64,000 bases of DNA from Thalassorhabdus alkalitolerans. Lineage in GTDB: Bacteria > Bacillota > Bacilli > Bacillales > Marinococcaceae. The DNA lies in NCBI RefSeq assembly GCF_042656585.1, contig NZ_JBHSPG010000009.1. One strand, given 5' to 3'. This document shows positions 1 to 8,767 of this stretch, piece by piece. Positions within the stretch are counted from its first letter, which is position 1. Every line of letters begins with the position of its first letter. The position numbers and the translations under genes are program-made. The notes below the pieces were generated by a model, which worked only from the letters and a program-made list of their open reading frames with translations, did no database searches and was not told where the DNA came from.

Positions 1-365
1 TGCGGCTCCAATGACCGCTCCAGTGTGATTTGGTCTACAACCATACTTGTTCTTGTTACACATAATTATAAATTGGGTATCCAGCGTGAGAAGTGAAAAT
101 TAGAGGCTAATGATGTGGGAGTAAACAAATACCTCCTGTTAGAGGGTGAGGTGGTATTCGATCTATTATACCGCGAAAGAATTTAAAAAGCAAGGTTGTT
201 ATTTCATGGAGGTTTTACTTAGAATCATTTTTCTTTGTACCCTAAGCAAATCGGTCTGCAAAAGACATTGAAACCATTTTAGTTGATTTATCCTTGCCAG
301 ATTACAGCAACAGTGTTATGGTGTTTATGTTGATATAAACACCATAACATACAGGGGGAGTTAAT
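1..365. other. Left-edge intergenic region
   Basis: No convincing complete gene. On the minus strand an ATG at 63 opens a frame that runs off the left edge (begins MCNKNKYGCRPNHTG, then a Gly/Ala-rich stretch) but has no ribosome binding site, so it is not called. The only clear structure is the palindrome at 314-349 just before the first gene. Confidence 0.4.
314..349 (+). promoter_or_regulatory. Perfect 15-bp inverted repeat, candidate operator or 5'-UTR hairpin
   Basis: Left arm TGTTATGGTGTTTAT (314-328), loop GTTGAT, right arm ATAAACACCATAACA (335-349). The right arm ends 4 bases before the GGGGGAG ribosome site of the first gene. As DNA it would suit a dimeric repressor, and a GntR/YtrA-type regulator is encoded in the same cluster. 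As RNA the hairpin would abut the ribosome site. There is no T-run, so it is not a terminator. Assignment to the GntR protein is inference. Confidence 0.6.
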
Positions 366-860
366 ATGGATTTTCTGACATTGCTGTGGGCATATATTCT
401 GGTATTTGTATTATCTGCTATTCCTTTTTTTGAAGCTTATGCGGTTATACCTCTTGCGCTCATAGCTGGTTTATCGACTGTACCATCCATTGTCATTGGT
501 TTAGCTGGAAATCTGTTGACAGTGCTTCTTTTAGTCCTGTTTATTGAACAAATTAAAGCATGGAGGAAGAAACGCAAAGGAGTGGAACAAGAGCAGCAGC
601 AAAGCAAAAGGCACAAGAGAGCACAGAAGCTCTGGCAAAGATACGGGCTTCCTGGCTTGGCTGTCATCGGGCCGCTTTTTGTCGGCAGTCATCTTACTGC
701 TTTTATGTGTGTGACTCTTGGAGGCTCAAAACAAAAAACGGTTTATTGGGTGTTAGGAAGCATTTCTCTCTGGAGTATTGTTTTTTCCGTTTTGGCTTAT
801 TATGGAATTGATCTTTTAGGAAATCAGGAAAATGGCTTTATTAGAGGTTTTTTTGAATAA
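366..860 (+). CDS. Small multidrug export family membrane protein
   Basis: A 164-residue integral membrane protein. It has an N-terminal hydrophobic helix with the IPFFEAYAVIPLAL segment, a second helix to about residue 62, a charged cytoplasmic loop rich in K/R/E/Q at about 65-90, then two more helices. This pattern and the E-x-Y-x-x-I-P motif match the small multidrug export family (COG2426/PF06695), whose transport role is weakly established. The start is supported by GGGGGAG 5 bases upstream. It heads a cluster with a membrane protein, a GntR regulator and an ABC ATPase, 40 bases before the next gene. Confidence 0.75.
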   Translation: MDFLTLLWAYILVFVLSAIPFFEAYAVIPLALIAGLSTVPSIVIGLAGNLLTVLLLVLFIEQIKAWRKKRKGVEQEQQQSKRHKRAQKLWQRYGLPGLAVIGPLFVGSHLTAFMCVTLGGSKQKTVYWVLGSISLWSIVFSVLAYYGIDLLGNQENGFIRGFFE

Positions 861-900
861 TTACAGGTCAGAGAGATATGAAGAGAAAGGAGAGGTTAGG

Positions 901-1641
901 ATGATAGGGCAAGCCTTCTGGCTGGTGAGAAAGGAATTGAAACATAACCTATGGGCATTTGTTTTTACCCTTGTTTTCACCGCTCTCTGTGGCGTCGTAA
1001 CGATGTTTTTTCTCAACCAGCTGGCAAGAAATGAATTTGTTACGGAAGCTGGGAATATCAATGGCATCCTGCTTGATGTTATATTTGTAGGGATGACTCC
1101 ATCTTTAGCAGCCCTATACATGTCAAGTCCATACTTAAGCTTTCGGACAGTTAAAGAGGACCCCTTTAACAAAAAGATGGCATTGCTTAGAGCTCTGCCC
1201 ATTCCGGTAAGTGTACTTACACTGAGCAGAACCCTTGCCATGGTAATAATCTTAACGGTCATGTCTATTGTTTTTTACCTCATTATAACAGCAGGGTTAT
1301 CGAATGAGTTTTTCACATACATAACGAGGCAAGAATTTATTCTATTTATTCTTTTTTGGTTTGGCTATGCCTTATTGTTAGGGGGATGGAATCCCTTTGT
1401 AGAATATGGTTTAAACGGCATCATGCTCTATCTTTCACCCTATATTTTTTTACTTGTTTTATTGATCGCTATTATAATAATTTCCGTTTTTACAGGCCGT
1501 GGATTTGTCGAGTGGAGTTTTTTGTTAATAAGGGAGTATGGATGGATAGCAGCTTTATTTTCTTTAGGGGCAGGAGCAGCAGGAGTGGTTTTCTGGAACC
1601 AGCTTCTTAAACAGCGCCTGCTGAAAAAAGATTTCTTATAA
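901..1641 (+). CDS. ABC-2-like membrane protein (permease partner)
   Basis: A 246-residue membrane protein with about six hydrophobic helices (roughly residues 17-40, 55-77, 110-135, 150-168, 180-205, 215-235). The start is placed at 901 because AAAGGAGAGGTTAGG lies just before it; an in-frame ATG at 832 lies inside the previous gene and lacks a ribosome site. No family motif is certain. Its position before a YtrA-type regulator and an ABC ATPase that has no other membrane partner suggests it is the permease of that ABC system, as in ytr-type operons. This is inference from context. Confidence 0.7.
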   Translation: MIGQAFWLVRKELKHNLWAFVFTLVFTALCGVVTMFFLNQLARNEFVTEAGNINGILLDVIFVGMTPSLAALYMSSPYLSFRTVKEDPFNKKMALLRALPIPVSVLTLSRTLAMVIILTVMSIVFYLIITAGLSNEFFTYITRQEFILFILFWFGYALLLGGWNPFVEYGLNGIMLYLSPYIFLLVLLIAIIIISVFTGRGFVEWSFLLIREYGWIAALFSLGAGAAGVVFWNQLLKQRLLKKDFL

Positions 1642-1661
1642 TATCTGAGGGAGGAGGCATT

Positions 1662-2087
1662 ATGAAATTACCGATACGTGTTTCTGAGGAGAGCAGGGAG
1701 CCTCTTTACCATCAAATTGAAACTCAACTTCAATCGTTAATTGTCAGTGGTAAATTGCCTCCAGGAACTCCTCTTCCATCGATTAGAGCCCTGGCCAGTG
1801 AACTTTCCTGCAGTGTCATCACAACAAGGAAAGCATATCAAAATCTTGAAGGCAGAGCCTTGATCAAAACCATACAGGGAAAAGGCACATTTGTAAAAGA
1901 AGTAGAGAAGCAAAGAAAAGAAGATACCAAACAGCAACTAATAGTATCTGCCTTTCTAAAGGCGGTTGAACAAGCTGACCAAGTAGGCTCTACTCAAGCT
2001 GAAATGAAAAGCCTTTTTAATCAAGCGCTTCTCCAATACTTTGATAATAAAATCAATAAGAGTAAAGGGGGAAAGGAAGATGAGTGA
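1662..2087 (+). CDS. GntR family transcriptional regulator, YtrA subfamily
   Basis: 141 residues. A winged helix-turn-helix at about residues 8-78 carries the GntR signature (PLYHQIETQLQSLIVSGKLPPGTPLPSIRALA, here paraphrased by its key P-L-Y, G-x-L, G and L-P-S-x-R-x-L-A positions), then V-I-T-T-R-K-A-Y-x-x-L-E. Only about 60 residues follow, too short for a FadR/HutC effector domain, as in the YtrA subfamily that regulates ABC transporter operons. The start has a GGGAGGAGG site. The stop overlaps the ATPase start by 8 bases, indicating translational coupling and autoregulation of the operon. Confidence 0.9.
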   Translation: MKLPIRVSEESREPLYHQIETQLQSLIVSGKLPPGTPLPSIRALASELSCSVITTRKAYQNLEGRALIKTIQGKGTFVKEVEKQRKEDTKQQLIVSAFLKAVEQADQVGSTQAEMKSLFNQALLQYFDNKINKSKGGKEDE

Positions 2088-2973
2088 TCATTTAGTGGTA
2101 GAGCTAAATAATGTAAAAAAATCATTTAAGAAATTCACCCTAGGACCAGTGAATTTAACTTTGGAAAAAGGGTTCTCACTTGGTATAGCAGGAGCTAATG
2201 GTTCTGGAAAAAGCACACTGTTTCGTCTCTTAGTGAATATTCTTCAGGCTGATGAAGGTACTATCCATTTTTTCGGGAAATTCGCTGCAGCAAGTGAAAG
2301 TCAACATAAACAAAACATAGGGTTTTCGGGAGAATTAGTAGAGGCGTTCTCTCACTTGACGATTAAAGAACTGGCTTCCTATATTTCTTATTGGTACCCA
2401 CATTGGGATCATGAAAAGTACTCTTATTTCCTCCGCAGATATCTCATTGATGAAAAAGAAAAGTTTGGGAAATGCTCAAAAGGAACAAAGAAAAAGGTGG
2501 AATTTATTTTCAGTCTTTGCCATAACCCAGATTTGCTATTACTTGATGAGCCATCGGCAGGAGTGGATATCAGTTCACAAAAAAAGATGAAAGAAGACCT
2601 TGTCGCTTTTATGGAAGGTGAAGGAAAGTGTCTTGTAATAGCTACACATAATGTGGCTGAAATCGAATCCCTTTGTGACTTTATAGCAGTTCTTCATAAT
2701 GGCAGTCTTCTTTATCACGACAACAAAGACAGCTTTTATGAAAATTGGGCATGGCTTTGGGTCGATAACGTGCCAGAGAGCATTCTAAAACACCCGAATA
2801 CCCTCAAGATTACACACTCTTCCCCGATACAAATTCTTACAGACAATGTACAAGCAATTGAAAATGAGCTTATGCAAGAAAGTGCAACACCATCACAGAT
2901 ACAAAGGCTGTCCATTGAAGAGCTTATTGAATATTTTTCCGAGAATGAATGCACGAAGGAAACTAGCGAATAG
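2080..2973 (+). CDS. ABC transporter ATP-binding protein
   Basis: 297 residues from the ATG at 2080, preceded by GGGGGAAAGGAAG. It shows Walker A GANGSGKST (near residue 40), Walker B LLLLDEPSAGVD and the switch histidine in ATHN. The signature motif is degenerate (CSKGTKKK instead of LSGGQ), common in YtrB/YxlF-type export ATPases. The C-terminal 80 residues are outside the nucleotide domain. Overlapping the GntR gene, it should pair with the membrane protein at 901-1641. Substrate unknown. Confidence 0.9.
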   Translation: MSDHLVVELNNVKKSFKKFTLGPVNLTLEKGFSLGIAGANGSGKSTLFRLLVNILQADEGTIHFFGKFAAASESQHKQNIGFSGELVEAFSHLTIKELASYISYWYPHWDHEKYSYFLRRYLIDEKEKFGKCSKGTKKKVEFIFSLCHNPDLLLLDEPSAGVDISSQKKMKEDLVAFMEGEGKCLVIATHNVAEIESLCDFIAVLHNGSLLYHDNKDSFYENWAWLWVDNVPESILKHPNTLKITHSSPIQILTDNVQAIENELMQESATPSQIQRLSIEELIEYFSENECTKETSE

Positions 2974-3079
2974 AGAGTGCATTAATCTAAAACTTGCCCG
3001 TTATTCATGGTGTTTAATGACTGCAGATTATGGTTATATGATTTGTACAACTCCCTTAAAAAGAAAGGAGCCATGTTTC

Positions 3080-3379
3080 GTGCAGAGATATAATCTAGAG
3101 AACATCAAGGTGCAGGACGAACCAGAGTTAAAGTTTAGTTCAGCCCATGCAGTCGTTAGAGAATCAGGTGAGCATAAGTCCTGGGAAGTAGTTGTTAACT
3201 CTGAGTCCTCTGAGAGATTAGAGAAATTAAAGAACAACGATGAAAAAATTACAGTAGAAATGACCGAAGAAAATGGAAGAGTGTTACGAGGAGACTGTTA
3301 TGTGACTGAGGCTTCAGAAGGGTCTGATGTTACCAGTTATTACCTTTCCGGTGAAGGGCAACTTCAAGGAGCATTATAA
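3080..3379 (+). CDS. Hypothetical protein, beta-rich
   Basis: Not recognised. The reading frame is open from further upstream, but the best start is GTG 3080, with AAAGGAG 9 bases before it, giving 99 residues. The product is soluble, charged and has alternating hydrophobic positions typical of beta strands (for example EVVVNSES, ITVEMTEENG, SYYLSGEGQL). It follows the ABC cluster by about 100 bases and ends just before a strong terminator. Confidence 0.55.
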   Translation: MQRYNLENIKVQDEPELKFSSAHAVVRESGEHKSWEVVVNSESSERLEKLKNNDEKITVEMTEENGRVLRGDCYVTEASEGSDVTSYYLSGEGQLQGAL

Positions 3380-3384
3380 GAAGG

Positions 3385-3417
3385 AAAAAAGATGTCCCTT
3401 TAGGGGCATCTTTTTTT
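3385..3417 (+). terminator. Rho-independent terminator
   Basis: The stem AAAAGATG[T]CCC / GGG[G]CATCTTTT with a TTTA loop is followed by a T-run at 3411-3417. It closes the first cluster. Confidence 0.9.
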
Positions 3418-3721
3418 ATAGAAAAGCAATTGTTTATTTTTGAATAATAAAGTCGCGAAGCGTCTTCGGGAGGGGGGGCCGAGTAAACCGAGACAACACC
3501 TGGGCGTGGCATAGAGACCGTGAATGAGAATGAAGCATGAATGGATGTTGTACTGTACCTTAGGTGCAAGCGAGCAACCTTTAACAAAATCAACAATGAC
3601 TTTATGTGGAATGAGGAGCTGATGTATAAGTGAAAACTACACAAGTAATATCTTATATCCTTGAATAGTGATAGTATATTGTTGACTTGACTGTAAAATA
3701 AGCCGTTAAGGTTTTGGCGTA
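3418..3721. other. Intergenic region, no gene seen
   Basis: About 300 bases with a purine-rich stretch (3466-3480) and scattered stops in all frames. No RNA family recognised. Confidence 0.5.
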
Positions 3722-3750
3722 TTAACAATTTTAAATTATTGTATTATACT
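3722..3750 (+). promoter_or_regulatory. Sigma-A promoter of the metal/peptide importer operon
   Basis: TTAACA (3722-3727), 17-base spacer, TATACT (3745-3750). The Zur-type palindrome begins 4 bases after the -10 element, a position where a bound repressor would block initiation. Confidence 0.75.
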
Positions 3751-3753
3751 AAA

Positions 3754-3772
3754 AATCGTAATCATTACGATT
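3754..3772 (+). promoter_or_regulatory. Zur box (perfect 9-1-9 palindrome)
   Basis: AATCGTAAT-C-ATTACGATT is a perfect palindrome containing the Bacillus Zur consensus TCGTAATnATTACGA. It differs from Fur (TGATAATnATTATCA) and PerR (TTATAATnATTATAA) boxes at the discriminating CG positions. Repression by zinc-loaded Zur of the operon starting at 3863 is therefore expected. Confidence 0.88.
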
Positions 3773-3862
3773 GTAGGATGCCAATTATACGAATTAAAAC
3801 TACAACATAGGAGAAAAAGGGAATGGCACAGCGAGAAGCAGGGATACATAAGGAGGAGCAAA

Positions 3863-5392
3863 ATGAGAAAATATTGTTTATTGCCGTTGGCTTTTTTAAT
3901 TTTTATGAGCGGATGTGCAGCAAACGAAATTGAAGATCTGCCGCAAGGTCATGGAAAGGAACCAGACGATAAATCGATTACTTTGATGTTCAGCTTTGGT
4001 TCAGAAACTCTGGACCCTCATTTGGACTGGGTTCCTGTAAGAGCAGGAATCACAGAAACTCTGGTTAAAATTAACGAAGACCTTGAAATAGAACCATGGC
4101 TTGCGGAGTCATGGGAGCAAGTCGACGACAATACCTGGGAGTTTAAGATTAAAGAGGATATTACCTTTCATGATGGAGCCCAACTGGATGCTCAAGCCGC
4201 GGCTGATTCCTTAGAAAGAGCTTTTGAAGTTAATCCATCTATAGAAGCTGCGCTACATATTGAAGAAGTGGAAGCCACAGACCAAACATTGGTCATTCAT
4301 ACTAAGCAGCCCAACCCAATGCTTGTATCTGAATTAGTGAACCCGAATACTGCAATTACACAAGTGCAGACTGAGGAAGATATAAAAACCAGGCCGGTTG
4401 GCACGGGACCATTTAAAGTGAATGATTTTGAGCCTAATAATTCAGTTCATCTAATTCGTTTTCATGAGTACTGGGATGGAAAAGCCAAAGTGGAGGAAGC
4501 TTATTTTACTTTTAATGAAGATAATAATGTTAGAGGCATGTCTCTTCAAACAAATGAAGCAGATATCGCGTATCATCTATCACCTGAAAGCCTGGATCCT
4601 ATTGAACAGGACGAAAATTTATCGGTCCATTCTGTTCCCAGTATGAGGACTCATTTTTTAATGTATCAATTTAACAATCCTTTGCTTCAAGACCAGACAG
4701 TGAGAGAAGCATTGGACTTGCTAATTGATAGAGAGAGTGCAGCTAATGACATTATGACCGGCCATGCGGATACTGCAAGCAGTCCATTTCATCCTTCCTA
4801 TTCTTTCGGTGTGTATAATGAAACAGTTCACTCTTTAAACGATGCAGAGAGCTTATTACAAGATGACGGATGGCAACAAAATGAGGAAGGAATTCTGGAA
4901 AAAGAAGGACAGGTTCTTGACTTTACTTTAATTACCTATGGAGGGCGTCCGGAGCTTCCTCTAATTGCTCAGATCCTGCAAGGAGAAGCTTCAAAAATAG
5001 GGATTAATATTGAGATTCAAATGGTGGAAAATGTGGATGCCTACTTAGAAGAAAATGATGATTGGGACTTGGCGACTTATAGTAACCTTACAGCCCCGAG
5101 AGGCGATGGCGGGTACTTTTTAAATGCAGCCATGATGCCTGACGGAGCCTTAAATTCAGGAAATGTAGAGGAACAGGAGCTAATTGATTTGATAGAAGAG
5201 TTAAATAAGACTACTGATGAAGAGGCGAGGAAAAAGCTGGTCAAACAAGCTGTTTCTGTTATTGAAGCAAATACTCTTCAATCTTACATTATCCATCCAA
5301 ATATTGTTGTCGGTGTAAATGATAGGGTGAAGAATTGGGAACCCGGCTCTGAAGAATATTATATGTTAAACAATGAGCTGGAAGTGGAATAA
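3863..5392 (+). CDS. Nickel/peptide-type ABC substrate-binding lipoprotein (SBP_bac_5; CntA/NikA-like)
   Basis: 509 residues. A signal peptide ends in the lipobox FMSGC (Cys18), giving a membrane-anchored lipoprotein. The body shows SBP family 5 features: TLDPH near residue 50, EPWLAESWEQVDDNTWEFKIKED-type core, VGTGPFK and FNNPLLQDQTVREALDLLIDR. This family binds oligopeptides, nickel chelates or opine metallophores. The upstream Zur box favours a zinc or metal-chelate substrate. Start ATG with AAGGAGG. First gene of an operon with two permeases and a MATE protein. Confidence 0.88.
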   Translation: MRKYCLLPLAFLIFMSGCAANEIEDLPQGHGKEPDDKSITLMFSFGSETLDPHLDWVPVRAGITETLVKINEDLEIEPWLAESWEQVDDNTWEFKIKEDITFHDGAQLDAQAAADSLERAFEVNPSIEAALHIEEVEATDQTLVIHTKQPNPMLVSELVNPNTAITQVQTEEDIKTRPVGTGPFKVNDFEPNNSVHLIRFHEYWDGKAKVEEAYFTFNEDNNVRGMSLQTNEADIAYHLSPESLDPIEQDENLSVHSVPSMRTHFLMYQFNNPLLQDQTVREALDLLIDRESAANDIMTGHADTASSPFHPSYSFGVYNETVHSLNDAESLLQDDGWQQNEEGILEKEGQVLDFTLITYGGRPELPLIAQILQGEASKIGINIEIQMVENVDAYLEENDDWDLATYSNLTAPRGDGGYFLNAAMMPDGALNSGNVEEQELIDLIEELNKTTDEEARKKLVKQAVSVIEANTLQSYIIHPNIVVGVNDRVKNWEPGSEEYYMLNNELEVE

Positions 5393-6337
5393 ATGACGAG
5401 ATTTATTGTCTCTCGCCTTTTACAAACAGGTTTGGTTCTCTTCATTTTGACTGTTATAACTTTTATCTTAATGAAACTGGCCCCGGGAGACCCAGTACGT
5501 TCCATCCTCAGAGTTGAGGAAGTCGCAATCACGCGAGAACAGGAGGAGGCGTTAAGAAATGAATTACTTCTTGACCAGCCCTTTTTACAGTATTTCGCCT
5601 GGCTGAAAGGGATTTTCCAGTTTGATCTTGGGACTTCCCATTCTTTGAATGTTCCGGTGGTAGAGGTATTGTTGGGAAGACTTCCCAATACCCTTTTATT
5701 AACTGCAGGCGGATTATTGGTCATGATGGTTATTGCATGCGTTTTAGGAGTAGGCTCTGCTTATTTCTATAACCGCCCTTTTGACCATATAAGCCGGATT
5801 TTCGCTTTATTAGGTGCTTCTCTTCCTTCTTTCTGGCTTGGACTCCTTTTAATACAATGGTTTTCGTTACATCTTGGCTGGCTGCCTTCATCAGGGAGCA
5901 GCAGCCTTTTGCACCTTATCCTGCCCTCTCTTACGTTAGGAATTGGAATGTCAGCTGTGTATGCACGGCTTTTGAGGTCAAGCTTAGTGGAGGAATACTC
6001 ACAGCCTCATATCCAGGCTGCACGAGCTAAAGGCATGACGAAATGGACACTCTTAACCAGGCATTCTATGAAAGCTGCTGTAGTCCCTGTTTTATCAATG
6101 TTTGGGTTAAGTATAGGAAGCCTGCTTGGCGGCACAGTCGTAGTAGAGACAGTATTTTCATGGCCGGGGATTGGCAGCATGGTAATAGAAGCGATTTTAA
6201 GAAGAGATTACCCGCTGATTCAAGGATACATACTACTTACAGGTGTATTTGTCATAACGGCTAACTTTATTGCCGATATCATTATGTCTATGTTGGATCC
6301 GAGAATCAGGATGGGGGAGGAGAGCTTTAGAAAATGA
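5393..6337 (+). CDS. ABC permease, NikB/OppB/CntB type
   Basis: 314 residues. N-terminal helix, then a periplasmic-side segment with MKLAPGDPVRSIL, and a C-terminal BPD_transp_1 domain of five to six helices. The EAA loop appears as HIQAARAKGMTKWTLLTRHSM (around residues 208-228), and VVVETVFSWPGIGSM is the typical OppB/NikB C-terminal motif. The start codon follows the stop of the binding-protein gene directly, and the end overlaps the next permease by 4 bases (ATGA), so the genes are coupled. Confidence 0.93.
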   Translation: MTRFIVSRLLQTGLVLFILTVITFILMKLAPGDPVRSILRVEEVAITREQEEALRNELLLDQPFLQYFAWLKGIFQFDLGTSHSLNVPVVEVLLGRLPNTLLLTAGGLLVMMVIACVLGVGSAYFYNRPFDHISRIFALLGASLPSFWLGLLLIQWFSLHLGWLPSSGSSSLLHLILPSLTLGIGMSAVYARLLRSSLVEEYSQPHIQAARAKGMTKWTLLTRHSMKAAVVPVLSMFGLSIGSLLGGTVVVETVFSWPGIGSMVIEAILRRDYPLIQGYILLTGVFVITANFIADIIMSMLDPRIRMGEESFRK

Positions 6338-7152
6338 AGGATAAAATCACCAAAGGAGTCCTCTTCCGGCTCGGAGTGTTTTTTTTAGCAGGATTAGGGG
6401 TGTTAATGATCATCGGTGTATTTGTTTTTACTAATGAATCCCTTCACCCTGATATGAGTCAACGATTTCTTGCGCCAAGCAGAGAATATCCTTTTGGAAC
6501 CGATCATTTAGGAAGGTGTATTTTTTCTCGTATAGCTGAAGGCGGTTTGCTTACTCTTCAAGTAAGCACCTTAAGTTTGGCAGGAACTGTCTTCATTGGA
6601 GTACCGTTAGGGTTGATCAGTGCTTATGCCGGAGGGAAGATAGATACAGTTATTATGAGGATTGTTGACGGTTTTGCTATCCTGCCCGATTTTATATTAG
6701 CGATTGTGATTGCAGGATTGTTAGGACCCAGTTTACAAAATGTACTTATTGCCATTGTCGCAGTAAAGTGGGTTCAATACGCAAGGCTGACAAGAGGAAC
6801 AATTCTTTCGGAAAAACAAAAGGAATATATTCTTGCGGCAAGATCCATAGGGTGCAGACATGTAAGAGTACTATGGAAACATCTTCTTCCTGCTGTTGTC
6901 CCGCAAACGATCACATTAGCTTCTTTAGATATGGGAAAGATTATTTTGATTATTGCATCGCTCTCTTATTTAGGTCTCGGTGCCCAGCCTCCTATTCCTG
7001 AATGGGGAGCCATGCTTAACGATGCACGCCCTTATTTTCAAACAGAACCTTTGTTGATGATCATTCCTGGCACAATGATTTTTTTAACAGTTTTAAGCTT
7101 TAATTTAATAGGAGACGGTCTTCGTGAATCGTTAAAAATTAATAGCCTTTGA
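6334..7152 (+). CDS. ABC permease, NikC/OppC/CntC type
   Basis: 272 residues. The family hallmarks are the FGTDHLGRCIFSRI motif near residue 50 (GTDxxGRDxxSR in most relatives, here Cys for Asp), the EAA loop YILAARSIGCRHVRVLWKHLLP, and the end ASLSYLGLGAQPPIPEWGAML. Inner-membrane partner of the preceding permease. No ATPase gene follows, although dipeptide/nickel systems normally encode one or two here, so an ATPase from another locus must energise it. Confidence 0.93.
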   Translation: MKDKITKGVLFRLGVFFLAGLGVLMIIGVFVFTNESLHPDMSQRFLAPSREYPFGTDHLGRCIFSRIAEGGLLTLQVSTLSLAGTVFIGVPLGLISAYAGGKIDTVIMRIVDGFAILPDFILAIVIAGLLGPSLQNVLIAIVAVKWVQYARLTRGTILSEKQKEYILAARSIGCRHVRVLWKHLLPAVVPQTITLASLDMGKIILIIASLSYLGLGAQPPIPEWGAMLNDARPYFQTEPLLMIIPGTMIFLTVLSFNLIGDGLRESLKINSL

Positions 7153-7174
7153 CGCGAGAGAAGGGGTAAATACT

Positions 7175-8524
7175 ATGAGTGAAATTGCTTCTGGCAAGAT
7201 ATCTCATAAGCAATACATCATGCTGGCGCTGCCTTTAACGTTAGCTACCATTTCCACACCTCTTCTTGGCGCAGTTGATACGGCAGTGGTTGGCTATTTG
7301 GCTGATCCCTCCTACCTGGGGGGAGTAGCTGTTGGAACGCTTATCTTTAACACCTTATACTGGCTTTTCGGTTTTTTACGTGTAAGTACCTCTGGCTTTA
7401 CTGCCCAGGCTGCTGGAGCCGGTAACAACAGGGATATCTCCTTACATTTCATAAGACCCGCCCTTTTGGCAGGAGCCATAGGTTTCCTGTTCATTCTGTT
7501 TCAGTGGCCGATTCGTGAAGGAGCAATGTTTTTCATTCAGCCGCCTGAAAGTGTTGCTGCCCAGGGAATAAGCTACTTTGACATTCGAATATGGGGCGCA
7601 CCTTTTGCCTTACTGAACTTTGTCATACTAGGATGGCTGATTGGCCAATCCAAAGTGAAATTCACCCTTGGTTTGCAATTTGGCTGTAACCTGTTGAATA
7701 TGATCCTGGATGTCCTTTTTGTTTATTCCTTTCAAATGGGTGCTGCCGGGGTGGGATTAGCAACCTTGCTGTCAGAGGTACTTGCTGTTGTGATTGGTTT
7801 GCTTTTTATCCTAAAGTACACCGGTCTTCATATTCGTCTTTTAAAAGATGTAGAAGCATTAAGTGTGAAACCAATGATGAAAATGTTAAAAGTAAATAAA
7901 GATTTATTTATTCGCACTGCCTGTCTCTTGACTGTGTTTGCTATATTTACATCAACAGGAGCTTCCATGGGCGAGAATGTCCTGGCAGCGAATGCCATTC
8001 TCTTTCAAATTCATTTAATAATGGCTTATTTTTTTGATGGGCTGGCGAACGCAAGCAGTATTCTGTCGGGAAAGGCAGTGGGAGCCAGGGACGAACAATT
8101 GTTTAACAAAACATTATACATGGGTTGTTTATGGTCAACCCTGCTTGCTGTTTTATTAACCATTGGAATGGCTGTAGGGGGCTCTTCAATTATTTCATTG
8201 TTTACAAACATATCAGAGGTACAAGAAATAGCAGTGTTATATGGCGGTTGGATCGTTTGGTTTCCTATTGCCTCATTTGCCAGCCTGCAATTGTACGGAT
8301 TTTATATAGGGACGACGCAGGCAGCCCCCGTCCGAAATTCACTTATTATTTCTCTTATCGTGTTTCTGTCGTGTGTTTGGGTAACCGTTCCTTTGTGGGG
8401 GAATCATGGTTTATGGCTTTCGTTTCTTTTATTTACAGTCACTCGTTCAATGACGCTGTGGGTTTTTTTCCCGCAAATCAGACAGAGGGTTTTTAAAAAG
8501 AATCACCTAAGGTGCTTCACATAA
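7175..8524 (+). CDS. MATE family efflux transporter (DinF-like)
   Basis: 449 residues, about 12 helices in two homologous halves. The N-terminal PLTLATISTPLLGAVDTAVVG is the MATE signature, with ADPSYLGGVAVGTLIFN next to it as in DinF-type proteins. These exchange Na+ or H+ for organic cations or other small molecules. It sits 22 bases after the permease gene with an AGAAGGGG site and no terminator between, so it is in the Zur-regulated operon. Export of a metallophore is a tempting but unproven role. Confidence 0.9.
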   Translation: MSEIASGKISHKQYIMLALPLTLATISTPLLGAVDTAVVGYLADPSYLGGVAVGTLIFNTLYWLFGFLRVSTSGFTAQAAGAGNNRDISLHFIRPALLAGAIGFLFILFQWPIREGAMFFIQPPESVAAQGISYFDIRIWGAPFALLNFVILGWLIGQSKVKFTLGLQFGCNLLNMILDVLFVYSFQMGAAGVGLATLLSEVLAVVIGLLFILKYTGLHIRLLKDVEALSVKPMMKMLKVNKDLFIRTACLLTVFAIFTSTGASMGENVLAANAILFQIHLIMAYFFDGLANASSILSGKAVGARDEQLFNKTLYMGCLWSTLLAVLLTIGMAVGGSSIISLFTNISEVQEIAVLYGGWIVWFPIASFASLQLYGFYIGTTQAAPVRNSLIISLIVFLSCVWVTVPLWGNHGLWLSFLLFTVTRSMTLWVFFPQIRQRVFKKNHLRCFT

Positions 8525-8554
8525 CATAAAATATTATAGATAGGTTACTTTAGT

Positions 8555-8580
8555 GAGAGCTCTACGCTCTCTTTTTTTTT
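8555..8580 (+). terminator. Rho-independent terminator
   Basis: A 6-bp stem GAGAGC / GCTCTC with a 5-base loop is followed by at least nine T. It ends the Zur-controlled operon. Confidence 0.75.
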
Positions 8581-8767
8581 GATTATTTTCCTCACTAAAG
8601 AAAGAACTATTCAATATTAGAGCGGACTGGACTGAAGAAAAGATTCTTGGATATTCCAATTGAAACTGACAAAAAATGAAACAATGACTGATTTTGTTGA
8701 ATTCCGCAACCTGGTAAAATAGTATAATATACATGGACAACACTACGTTTTTAATAGGAGCTAAAAT

